Shown here: positions 8,500 to 16,178 of the stretch, piece after piece
Position numbering within the stretch: the first letter of the stretch is position 1
Layout: every line of letters starts with the position of its first letter
Source: Nannocystis pusilla
GTDB taxonomy: Bacteria > Myxococcota_A > Polyangia > Nannocystales > Nannocystaceae
Length of the DNA: 64,000 bases
Direction: 5' to 3'
Assembly (NCBI RefSeq): GCF_020073745.1
Contig: NZ_JAIRAU010000044.1
Coordinates: 1 to 64,000 of the forward strand
Program-made: the position numbers and the translations under genes
Notes under the pieces: model-generated
What the model was told of the DNA's origin: nothing
Databases searched by the model: none
Seen by the model: only the letters and a program-made list of their open reading frames with translations

Positions 8500-10012
8500 T
8501 GTTCGCCTCCGTCGACGCGGGTCCGGCCAGTTCGTCGAGCATGTCCATGACGGCGTCCATCTCGATCGAGAAGGCGCGGCCCGAGAGCTCCCAGGCGGCC
8601 CAGGCTTCGGCGACGGTCTGGGCGCTGGGGGTCGTGGCCGCGTTCGTCGTGGTCCTCTTGACATAGAGCGAGATCGACAGGCTCCATCCCTGCGCGCCGA
8701 TCTCCGCGAGCGACGCCACCTTGGCGAAGCCGGGCTTGTCGGTGAATGCAGCGTAGGCGCCCTCGATCCGCGCCTGGTGTTCGGGCTTCAGGAAGCTCTG
8801 GGCGCGCTCGCGGGCGACCTCGTGGACCGCGTCGATGAGCAGCACCTTCCCGCGTCGCGCGGGCGGCTTGTGCGAGCGGCAGATGACGACGCAGGCTTCC
8901 ATCGGCGAGTTGTAGAAGAGATTGGGTCCGAGGCCGAGCACGCACTCGACGAGATCGGCCTCGATGAGCTTGCGGCGGAGCTCGGCCTCCTCCTTGCGGA
9001 AGAGGACCCCGTGCGGGAAGAGGATCGCGCAGCGGCCCGTCTTCGGGTCCAGACTCTTTAAAATGTGCTGGAAGAAGGCGTAGTCGGCGCGGCCCTGCGG
9101 GGGCGTGCCGAGGAAGTTGCGGTCCCACGGGTCGGTGGTCCAGGCCTCGCGGTTCCACTGCTTGATCGAGTAGGGCGGGTTGGCGAGGACCACGTCGAAC
9201 GTCCTCAGCCGGTCGTCCTCGGTGAAGGCGGGCGCCTTGAGCGTGTCGCCCCGTGCGATCTCCGAGTCCTCCACCCCGTGCAGCACCAGGTTCATGCGGG
9301 CGATGGAGGCGGTCATGTGGTTCCGCTCCTGGCCGAACAGCTTCAGCGTGCGGTGCTCGCCGCCCTTGCGCTTCACCTCGGCCAGCGCGGAGATCAGCAT
9401 GCCGCCGGTGCCGCACGTCGGGTCGTAGATCCGCTCGCCGGGCCTGGGGTCGAGCATCTGCGCCATCAGGTGGACGACAGTGCGATTGGTATAGAACTCC
9501 TGCGCCGTGTGTCCGCTGTCGTCGGCGAACTTCTTGATGAGAAACTCGTAGCCGTTGCCGAGCTCGTCCTCGGGCACGTTCGCCAGCGAGAGCGTGTGCT
9601 GGGAGAAGTGCTCGAGCAGGTTCTTGAGCGTGGCGTCGGGCAGCCGCTCCTTGTTGGTCCAGGGCGCGTCGCCGAAGATGCCGTCGAGGCGGCCCGGATT
9701 GGCGGCCTCGATGCTGCGGAGGGCGGCCTGCAGCTTGCGGCCGACATCCTTGGACGCCTCGCGCACCTCGTTCCAGTGGGCGCCCTTGGGGATGACGAAG
9801 CGGTCGTTCGCGGTGGCGAGCGCGTAGGCCGGGTCGCTCGATTCGTCGAGCGCCGCCGCGTAGTCCTCGTCCCACACGTCGGACAGCCGCTTGTAGAAGA
9901 GCAGCGGGAACACGAATTGCTTGTAGTCGCCGGCGTCGACCAGGCCGCGCAGGATGACCGCCGCGCCCCAGAGATAGGACTCGAGCGCCTGCTGGGTGAG
10001 GGTCGCGCTCAT
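8492..10012 (-). CDS. hsdM: Type I N6-adenine methyltransferase subunit (M1)
   Basis: 506 aa. It transfers methyl groups from S-adenosylmethionine to adenine in the sequence chosen by HsdS. The N-terminal HsdM helical domain (LWGAAVILRGLVDAGDYK) is followed by SAM motif I DPTCGTGGM (about residue 195) and catalytic motif IV NPPY (about 277). The C-terminus is helical and probably contacts HsdS. ATG 10012 overlaps the stop of the upstream hsdM copy by 4 nt. It shares fold and motif order with its neighbour M2 but differs throughout, so it is not a recent duplication or an assembly repeat. Both copies keep their catalytic residues. Confidence 0.95.
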   Translation of the reverse strand: MSATLTQQALESYLWGAAVILRGLVDAGDYKQFVFPLLFYKRLSDVWDEDYAAALDESSDPAYALATANDRFVIPKGAHWNEVREASKDVGRKLQAALRSIEAANPGRLDGIFGDAPWTNKERLPDATLKNLLEHFSQHTLSLANVPEDELGNGYEFLIKKFADDSGHTAQEFYTNRTVVHLMAQMLDPRPGERIYDPTCGTGGMLISALAEVKRKGGEHRTLKLFGQERNHMTASIARMNLVLHGVEDSEIARGDTLKAPAFTEDDRLRTFDVVLANPPYSIKQWNREAWTTDPWDRNFLGTPPQGRADYAFFQHILKSLDPKTGRCAILFPHGVLFRKEEAELRRKLIEADLVECVLGLGPNLFYNSPMEACVVICRSHKPPARRGKVLLIDAVHEVARERAQSFLKPEHQARIEGAYAAFTDKPGFAKVASLAEIGAQGWSLSISLYVKRTTTNAATTPSAQTVAEAWAAWELSGRAFSIEMDAVMDMLDELAGPASTEANND

Positions 10013-11871
10013 TGCAGCCAGCCCCCCTCGTGCATCACGCGGCGCAGGTTGTCCTCGGCCTCGCGGCACTTCGCCAGCGCCGCCTTGAAGGCGGCGACCG
10101 CCTCCGGCAGCGGCGGGATGTCGGCCCCGATCGGCGGCAGGACGTAGCGGGAGATGTTGAGGGTCCAGCCCTCCTTCTCGATCTCGGCGAGGCTGACGGC
10201 GCGGGCGCGGTCCTCGACGTCCTCGAAGCGCTGGAACCACTCGAGGATCTGCCGGCCGTGCTCCGGCTCGAGGAAATTCTGCGCGCGCCCCTTGCGGAAC
10301 AGGGTCGAGGCGTCGACGATGAGCACCTTGCCCTTGCGCCTGGCCGGCTTGGCCTGGTGCAGGACGAGGATGCAGGCGGCGAGCCCTGTCCCATAGAACA
10401 GGTTGGGGGCGAGGCCGATGACCGCCTCGATGCGGTCGTCTTGGAGGAGGTGTTGCCGGATCTGCGCCTCCACACCGCCGCGGAACAGGGCGCCCTGGGG
10501 CAGCACGACGGCCATGCGCCCGGTGCGGGCAGCCATCGACTTGACCATGTGCTGCACCCACGCCATGTCGCCGTTGCTGTCGGACGGCACGCCCGCGAAG
10601 TTGCGACCCCACCGGTCCATCTCCCACTGCTCGCGGCCCCACTGCTCGAGCGAGAACGGCGGGTTGGCGAGCACGACGTCGAAGGTGGCGAGGCCGCCGG
10701 TGCCGGGGTCGGTGAACACGGGGCTCCGCAGGGTGTCACCGCGCTCGACGGCGAAGTCCTCGATGCCGTGCAGGAACAGGTTCATGCGGGCGACGGCCGC
10801 GGTGGTGAGGTTCTTCTCCTGGCCGTGGAGCTTGCCGAAGAAGGTGCGCGGATCGCCGCCGGCCTCCTGGACGTGGGCGACGGCGGCGAGCAGCATGCCG
10901 CCGGTGCCGCAGGCGGGGTCGTAGACAGTCTCGCCCTCGCGCGGGTCGAGGATGTCGACCATCAGGCGGACGACGCTGCGCGGGGTGTAGAACTCGCCGG
11001 CCTTTTTGTTGGTGGAGTCGGCGAACTTCTTGATCAGGTACTCGTAGGCGTCGCCGAGCACGTCGGAGGCGACGTTGTTGTTGCCGAGCGGGAGCGCCGA
11101 GAAGTGCTCGATGAGGGTCTTGAGCAGCTCGTCGGGCAGACGATCTTTGTTCGTCCACTGCGCATCGCCGAAAACACCGTAGAGGTGCTTCTGGTTGGCG
11201 GCCTCGACGCCGCGCATGGCGTTCGCCAGCGCAGCGCCGATGTTCTTCGGCGCCTTTCGCACGTCGCGCCAGTGACAGCCCCCGGGCACCTGAAAGCGGT
11301 GCTCGTCGGCGAAGTCCTCGCCGTACTCGGCGAGCATGGCGGCGTGCTCCTCGTCCCAGACGTCGCAGATCCGCTTGAAGAACAGGAGCGGCAGGATGTA
11401 CGATTTCCAGTCGGTGCGATCGACAGGGCTGCCGCGCAGGATGTTGGCGGCCTCCCAGAGGTGAGACTCCAATGCGCCGAGCTCGAGGAGAGGTTGCGCC
11501 GGAGGCGCGGCCGGCGGGGGGTTGGCGCCCGTGGAGTTGCGCGGTGACGCTGACGGAGACGGGAGGTCGCGCGGCGGCTCGCCGAGTAGTGGCACCTGGA
11601 CGGGGGCGCGTCCGAGGATCCGATCAACGAGCGGCTGCCTGGCCGTGCCGCCGTGGTCGAGGCCGCCCGCGCGACAGACGGCCTTGAGCTCGTCACGGCT
11701 GAGCTTTTCGAGGATGACCTCCGGCGAGGCAGTGCGGGAGCGATGGAGGAGGTCGACGAGGTCGTCCTTGCGCACGACGCCTGCGCGGTCGAGCTCGAGG
11801 ACGTCGCACAGTCCACCCAGGCGCTTGACGGTGAGCGCTTGCAGGATGGCTCGCTTCGAGGGGGGGCTCAT
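10009..11871 (-). CDS. hsdM: Second Type I adenine methyltransferase subunit with N-terminal extension (M2)
   Basis: 620 aa from ATG 11871; further upstream sequence is low in protein character. Residues ~1-90 are an extra helical region containing two short repeated elements (LGGLCDVLELDRAGVVRKDD and LKAVCRAGGLDHGGT) that resemble SAP/helix-extended-loop DNA-binding motifs, followed by a Pro/Ala linker. The HsdM domain then starts at LGALESHLWEAANILRG; SAM motif I is DPACGTGGM (about residue 317) and motif IV is NPPF (about 402), Phe instead of the Tyr in M1. It is the first gene of the operon M2-M1-S-R. Because only one hsdS is present, the two M subunits may form a mixed complex, or M2 may act as an accessory targeting subunit; the sequence does not decide. 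Confidence 0.93.
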   Translation of the reverse strand: MSPPSKRAILQALTVKRLGGLCDVLELDRAGVVRKDDLVDLLHRSRTASPEVILEKLSRDELKAVCRAGGLDHGGTARQPLVDRILGRAPVQVPLLGEPPRDLPSPSASPRNSTGANPPPAAPPAQPLLELGALESHLWEAANILRGSPVDRTDWKSYILPLLFFKRICDVWDEEHAAMLAEYGEDFADEHRFQVPGGCHWRDVRKAPKNIGAALANAMRGVEAANQKHLYGVFGDAQWTNKDRLPDELLKTLIEHFSALPLGNNNVASDVLGDAYEYLIKKFADSTNKKAGEFYTPRSVVRLMVDILDPREGETVYDPACGTGGMLLAAVAHVQEAGGDPRTFFGKLHGQEKNLTTAAVARMNLFLHGIEDFAVERGDTLRSPVFTDPGTGGLATFDVVLANPPFSLEQWGREQWEMDRWGRNFAGVPSDSNGDMAWVQHMVKSMAARTGRMAVVLPQGALFRGGVEAQIRQHLLQDDRIEAVIGLAPNLFYGTGLAACILVLHQAKPARRKGKVLIVDASTLFRKGRAQNFLEPEHGRQILEWFQRFEDVEDRARAVSLAEIEKEGWTLNISRYVLPPIGADIPPLPEAVAAFKAALAKCREAEDNLRRVMHEGGWLQ

Positions 11872-12374
11872 CGGGGCCGGGATTATGCCAGAACGGCGCT
11901 CCGGTGGGGGCTGGCGAGGACGTGCGCCTGCGGCGCAAGCTGTGGTGCAACAACGGGCGACGCCATCGCGCGTCACTTCGCTACCAGCGCCCCTTGTTTA
12001 GCCCCTCGAGGATTGCACGTTCCCGGAAGTTTGGATTCGGGTTCGAGGTACTCAGCAGGATCTTCGGCGCCGGCAGCGTCGAGAGCAAGTCCTCTTCACT
12101 CGACCTGCGGCCGGCACCCGTTCGGTGTTGTCGGAGCAGGTGTGGAGTGGGCTCTCCTCGGTCGCCGGAGCGCTCCAGGCGCACCCACCGGGCCCGCGGG
12201 TTCGGTCCCATCGACTCCGGCAGGCTTGGCCACGGCCACTATCCCCTCTGCAAGATGCCGGGACTCCCTGTCGACGCCGGTGTCGCGGACCTCGAACACC
12301 GGCATCGCGGCTTCGCGGGGGTCGAGCAGGGCGTGCTCGTGGCGAGCCTGGGCCTCGCCGGCGCGCGGGGTGAC
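11872..12374. other. Intergenic region upstream of hsd operon
   Basis: About 500 bp that should contain the promoter of the restriction operon at its left end. No clear promoter hexamers, terminator or repeat of the 14-bp family was found. A minus-strand frame at 11981-12211 ends in protein-like sequence but lacks a ribosome-binding site and any recognisable homology, so it is not called. Confidence 0.4.
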
Positions 12375-12803
12375 TCAAGCGCGGGAGAAGCGGCGCCACA
12401 GGCCGAAGCCGACGCCGAGGCCGAGCAAGATCAGGATGCCGAGCGGGATCCGGTAGAGGAGCGGCTTGCCGAGGTCGTCGACCTTCACGCCGAGCAGGCC
12501 GGCGGCGTCCTCGGGGGTCAGCTCCCACACGTTGTCGCCGTGGTACAGACAATACTTGCCGTCCCAGGTCCACAGGTCGAGCCAGAACACGCCGAAATGA
12601 CTGTAGAGATAGCCGACCTTGACCTCGTAGCCGGTGGTCTCGGCGGCGAAATTCTTCATCTCGCCGGTGAGGTCGTCATAATGCAGGACGCTCTCGCCGT
12701 GGGTGATAAGGAGGAGACCCTTGCCGGCGTGGGCCTCGGTCGAGGTGAGGGCGAGGCCGGCGAGGGCGAGGGCTGGGACGGAGAGAGACAGCAGTGGGCG
12801 CAT
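12375..12803 (-). CDS. Small exported protein with C-terminal membrane anchor
   Basis: 142 aa from ATG 12803, preceded by GGAGG at 5 nt. Residues 1-26 are a signal peptide (MRPLLSLSVPALALAGLAL, cleavage near AHA-GK). The mature part (~75 residues) is rich in aromatic residues (YLYSHFGVFWLDLWTWDGKY) and is followed by a membrane helix (IPLGILILLGLGVGFGLW) and a basic end RRFSRA. The order signal peptide, ectodomain, helix, positive tail resembles sorted or anchored surface proteins, but no Cys-Gly MYXO-CTERM motif is present. Function unknown. Confidence 0.75.
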   Translation of the reverse strand: MRPLLSLSVPALALAGLALTSTEAHAGKGLLLITHGESVLHYDDLTGEMKNFAAETTGYEVKVGYLYSHFGVFWLDLWTWDGKYCLYHGDNVWELTPEDAAGLLGVKVDDLGKPLLYRIPLGILILLGLGVGFGLWRRFSRA

Positions 12804-12982
12804 TCGAACCTCCGCCCGGGATGCTGGCAGCGCGCCCCGGGGGCTGTCAAACCACCGATCGCAGGAGAACGAGGTTCGCCGGGCGGCGCGGGACGAATGT
12901 GGGCGCTGCGACGGGCGGGGCGGGGCGACCCGGCGGAGATCGGCCGGGGCCTCGCTGCGCGAGAACTGCTGGAGTGAACGGC

Positions 12983-13858
12983 TCACGGGGCGTACGGGAC
13001 GTCGAGGGGGACGGCGCCCTGGTCGTGGAAGCTGAAGTGCCACCATTCCTTGTCGTACGGGGTGAACCCGACCGATTGCAGGGCGCGGCGGAGGCGGCGG
13101 CGATTGTTCATTGCGGGGCCGCTGGCATGTTTATTAGAGAAGTTGCTCTCGGGGCCGAGGTGGTCCCAGGGGCTGCCCATGTCGAGCGGCTCGCAGCTGC
13201 CGGCGCGCGCGAGGGTGAGGTCGACGGTGTCGCCGCGGTTGTGGCCGGAGCGGCGGGCGATGTAGCCGTCGTCGACGAGCCGGCGCCGACCGCTGCGCTC
13301 GGCCCACTCGACCATGGCGAGGCTGGCGCTCGCGGGGCGGTAGGCGTCGTAGACGAGGAACGTGAGGCCCTCGGGGGCGAGGGTCGCCTGCGCGCGGGCC
13401 AGGGCGGCGGCCGGGCGCTCGCGCAACCACGCTCCCGGGAGGTCGTAGCCGGGCAGGGGGGCGCCGGTGAAGTTGTCGGCGGTGGCGTAGCGGACGGCGA
13501 AGCAGGCGCCGGGCAGGGCGGCGCGCAGGTCGACGAACCCGGGCGGCGGGGGGCGGAGCTTCGGGGTGTCCGCGGGGACAGGTGAGGCGGGGAGCGCGGT
13601 GGAGGCCGTGCCCGCGGGGGCGGGGAGTGGATCCGACGGGGCAGGGGGCGAAGGGGTCGCGGCAGATTCGGAAGAGATGACCTCGGGGACATGTGACGTG
13701 TCTCGAAGGTCAGGTAATGCATGGAGCGCGGCGGCGGCGAGGTCGTCCGGCGGGTCAGGTCGGCGGATGGGCTCGGGCGGCGGCGCGCCGCAGGCGACGG
13801 CCAGCAGCGCCGGGAGGCAGCGGCGAGGGAGGCGCAATGGACATGTCCGTTCAGACAT
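12983..13858 (-). CDS. VanX/DdpX-type D-Ala-D-Ala dipeptidase, lipoprotein
   Basis: 291 aa. After a short lipoprotein signal (LLAVAC, Cys 23) comes ~90 residues of Pro/Ala/Ser linker and then an M15 zinc-peptidase domain. Metal and catalytic residues are seen as SGHNRGDTVDL (His...Asp, the SxHxxGxAxD-type motif) and EWWHFSF near the end (Glu and His). The Arg of the AYRP motif (VYDAYRP) is present. VanX hydrolyses D-Ala-D-Ala; chromosomal relatives recycle peptidoglycan dipeptide, and a periplasmic anchored form fits cell-wall turnover better than vancomycin resistance. The start ATG 13858 is one ATG of a two-unit 14-bp repeat. It lies 18 nt after the oxidoreductase gene and is probably co-transcribed with it. 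Confidence 0.88.
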   Translation of the reverse strand: MSERTCPLRLPRRCLPALLAVACGAPPPEPIRRPDPPDDLAAAALHALPDLRDTSHVPEVISSESAATPSPPAPSDPLPAPAGTASTALPASPVPADTPKLRPPPPGFVDLRAALPGACFAVRYATADNFTGAPLPGYDLPGAWLRERPAAALARAQATLAPEGLTFLVYDAYRPASASLAMVEWAERSGRRRLVDDGYIARRSGHNRGDTVDLTLARAGSCEPLDMGSPWDHLGPESNFSNKHASGPAMNNRRRLRRALQSVGFTPYDKEWWHFSFHDQGAVPLDVPYAP

Positions 13859-13866
13859 GTACCGAC
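13841..13866. repeat. 14-bp CATG repeat over the VanX start codon
   Basis: ATG at 13843 and 13857 on the plus strand, 14 bp apart, in GGACATGTCC context. The complementary ATG at 13858 on the minus strand is the VanX start codon, so the repeat overlaps the ribosome-binding region. Confidence 0.7.
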
Positions 13867-13876
13867 ATTCTCGCGC

Positions 13877-15487
13877 TCACAGGCCGCGCAGCAGGCGGGT
13901 GGCGCCGACCGGGTCGACGGCGGCGGCGGCGAGGGCTCCGCCCATCATGGCGCCGATGACCCCGACGGTGGCGACCTCGCTGCCGGCGAAGAACAGGCCG
14001 GCGATCTTGCTGCGGGGGCGCAGGTAAGGGTTGCTGAACCGCTCGGGGGTGGGGAGGATGCCGTAGATCGAGCCCCGGGTCGGGCGCACGAAGGTCTCGG
14101 TCGAGAGCGGGGTCGAGAGCTCGACGTGGTCGACGAGCGGGCGCAGGCCCGGCATCTTGCTGAGAAATTGCGCGAGCAAGCTGTCCTGCAGGCTCCTCTT
14201 GAAGGAGTCGTAGTCGTCGCCGCGGCGCTTCCAGCGGCTGCCGAGCCAGCCGGAGAAGCGGTCCCACGGGACGAAGGTGACGACCTCGCCGGTGTGCCGC
14301 TGCTCGGGGCCGGGGTCGTAGGCGGGGTCCTTGAGCGAGGGGAAGCTGCAGTACAGCACCGGGGCCTCGGACAGCCGGGCCGGGTCGGAGATGTCCCAAA
14401 AGTCAGCCTCGGTGTCCCACGTGTTGTAGTACCACTGATTGAACGGGCCGGCGCCGGCGGAGCGGATGTCGCCCTTGAAGCCGAGGTACAGGCACACGTG
14501 CGCCGGGGCCGGCGGCAGCGCGCGGACGCTGGCGGCCCAGCGGGTGTCGGCGACCTCGCGCGGGAGGAGGCGCTGCAACGTCGACGCGACCCCGGCGGCG
14601 CTGATCACCCGGCGAGCGCGGATCTCCTCGCCGTCGCGCATGCGCACCCCGACGGCCGCGCCGTCCTCGAGCACGATCTGGGCGACGTCGGCGGAGATCC
14701 GGGTGTAGCCGCCGGCGTCGGCGACGGTCTGCAGCAGCTCGCGGGCGATCGCGGCCGAGCCGCCGACGGGGTAGTAGCCGCCCCACATGAAGTGCTTGGT
14801 GACGAGCGCCTGGATCGCCAGCGAAGCCTTGCTCGGCGGGGCGCCGTGGTAGGCCCACTGGGCGGCCAGCACGGTCTTGAGACGACTGTCGCCGGTGAGC
14901 CGGTCGAGGGCGTGCTGGGTGGTCTCGCCGAAGGCGCGGCGGGCTGTCCGTGTGAACATGTCGGCAAAGACATGTGCAGAGGGCGGGGCGAGCCGGGCCA
15001 GGTAGTACGAGCGCATGGCCGCCGAGACCTCGCGGACGCGGGCGAAGTAGGCGTCGACGGCGGCGCGCTCGTCCGGAAAATTGTCGTGCAAGAGGGCGCG
15101 GAAGGCCTGCGGGTTGTCGGGGAAGCCGAGCTCGAGGCCGTCGGGGAAGGCGAAGGCGTCGTACACCGGGCCGAGCGAGGCCCACTGCAGGCGGCCCCGG
15201 GTGAGGCCGGCGAGCAGCCGCCCGGGCATGCTGCGCTCGGTGACCTCGCCGACGGCGTGGACGCCGACGTCCCAGTGGTACTTGCCGCGCTTGAAGCTGT
15301 GAGTGAAGCCGCCGGGGACGTAGTGCTGCTCGAGCACGAGGACGCGCTGGCCGAGCGCGGCGAGCAGCGCGGCGCAGGTCATGCCGCCCATGCCGGAGCC
15401 GATGACGACGCTGTCCCACAGGACAGGCGCGGCGAAGCCGGACGGGAGGTTCCTCGACCAGGGGTGACGCACAGGGCGGTCGGACAT
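13877..15487 (-). CDS. FAD-dependent phytoene-desaturase/carotene-isomerase-like oxidoreductase
   Basis: 536 aa from ATG 15487. The dinucleotide-binding fold is SVVIGSGMGGMTCAALLA (residues ~26-44) with a Glu acceptor in VLVLEQHYVPGGF. The C-terminus carries the second FAD contact (AGLFFAGSEVATVG). The segment GKYHWDVGVHAVGEV and the ending TRGSIYGILPTPERF place it in the CrtI/CrtISO/retinol-saturase superfamily rather than amine oxidases. Likely chemistry is isomerisation, desaturation or saturation of a polyene. It lies 6-13 kb from the carotenoid cluster, which has no crtI-type isomerase of its own, so a role in carotenoid maturation is plausible but not shown. A three-unit copy of the 14-bp repeat (14944, 14958, 14972) is embedded in frame in the middle of the gene. 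Confidence 0.8.
   Translation of the reverse strand: MSDRPVRHPWSRNLPSGFAAPVLWDSVVIGSGMGGMTCAALLAALGQRVLVLEQHYVPGGFTHSFKRGKYHWDVGVHAVGEVTERSMPGRLLAGLTRGRLQWASLGPVYDAFAFPDGLELGFPDNPQAFRALLHDNFPDERAAVDAYFARVREVSAAMRSYYLARLAPPSAHVFADMFTRTARRAFGETTQHALDRLTGDSRLKTVLAAQWAYHGAPPSKASLAIQALVTKHFMWGGYYPVGGSAAIARELLQTVADAGGYTRISADVAQIVLEDGAAVGVRMRDGEEIRARRVISAAGVASTLQRLLPREVADTRWAASVRALPPAPAHVCLYLGFKGDIRSAGAGPFNQWYYNTWDTEADFWDISDPARLSEAPVLYCSFPSLKDPAYDPGPEQRHTGEVVTFVPWDRFSGWLGSRWKRRGDDYDSFKRSLQDSLLAQFLSKMPGLRPLVDHVELSTPLSTETFVRPTRGSIYGILPTPERFSNPYLRPRSKIAGLFFAGSEVATVGVIGAMMGGALAAAAVDPVGATRLLRGL
14944..14981. repeat. In-frame 14-bp repeat inside oxidoreductase gene
   Basis: CTG 14944, ATG 14958 and ATG 14972 are spaced 14 bp apart inside the oxidoreductase coding sequence, where they encode part of HVFADMFTR. 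Because 14 is not a multiple of 3, each unit is read in a different phase. Confidence 0.65.
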
Positions 15488-15711
15488 GCGTGCGCAGCAT
15501 ACAGCGCGCCCGGGCCGCGATGGGAGAGCGGCGAAGACGACGGCCGAGGCCGCTGTGGAGGCAAAAGCGCGAAGCGGCGCGCGGCGGCCAGGGCGACGCC
15601 GGCGAGCCCGACAGCCGAGGGGCGAGCGACGCGAGAGATCTCGGGGATCTTCGCCGATCCGGCGGCGCGCGGCCGCAAACCGGGCCACGATCGAGGCCGG
15701 AGGACAATGCG

Positions 15712-15885
15712 ATGTCACCGCTCGTCTTCTTGCTCCTGTTGTTCGTGGCCTTCGGGCTGTTCGGGCTGATCAGCGACCGCATCGATCGCAAGACGCAGAT
15801 CCGGCGCGTGGGGGTCGAGCGGCGCGTGACGCTCGAGCACCTGGTGCCGGCACACCCGCGCGGGAGGCGATGGCCGGGGCGCTGA
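15712..15885 (+). CDS. Small single-helix membrane protein
   Basis: 57 aa from ATG 15712, preceded by GGAGG 8 nt upstream. One N-terminal membrane helix (PLVFLLLLFVAFGLFGLI) is followed by a basic cytoplasmic-type tail (DRIDRKTQIRRVGVERRV). The helix is unusually free of Ala for this genome and the ribosome-binding site is good, which supports translation. It is divergent from the oxidoreductase gene. Function unknown. Confidence 0.6.
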   Translation: MSPLVFLLLLFVAFGLFGLISDRIDRKTQIRRVGVERRVTLEHLVPAHPRGRRWPGR

Positions 15886-16001
15886 GCGGGACGGGCGATC
15901 CGGCGAGCTCGTCACGAGAGGCTCGCTCATGCGTTCGCGCTGTAAATCGGACCGGGTCCGGAGAGGTTGCGGCAAGGCTTTGTTCGCCTGGGCGTGTGTT
16001 G

Positions 16002-16118
16002 CTGTCCTTGGTGACCTGTCCCAAGGGTCTTGTCACGCGAGCATCGAGTCGGACCATGCAAGGCACATGCGCTGGCGAGCGGAGCGTGAAGCTCTTTGAG
16101 ACAAGCTCCAAAGAGCAT
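16002..16118. repeat. 14-bp-period repeats between small membrane protein and ATPase-TPR gene
   Basis: Two clusters occur in the 290-bp gap. CTG 16002, CTG 16016 and TTG 16030 are 14 bp apart with TCC...G-AC spacers; on the opposite strand CAT 16116, CAA 16102 and GAA 16088 give the same period with GCTCnAAAGAGC spacers. They lie just beyond the 3' end of the ATPase-TPR gene. No gene is seen in this gap. Confidence 0.65.
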
Positions 16119-16178
16119 GGTCATGGCTGGCGAGGTACGGCGAGGAGCGGTCGCTCGCGCTGGCGCAGATTTGCCTGT

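Noticed and set aside
8492..11871. Two hsdM copies as an assembly duplication
   Set aside because: The copies differ in length, in motif residues (NPPY versus NPPF) and along their whole length.
11981..12211. Minus-strand frame ending KILLSTSNPNPNFRERAIL
   Set aside because: The C-terminal 30 residues look protein-like but the rest is Arg-rich, there is no ribosome-binding site and no recognisable family; possibly a decayed gene fragment.
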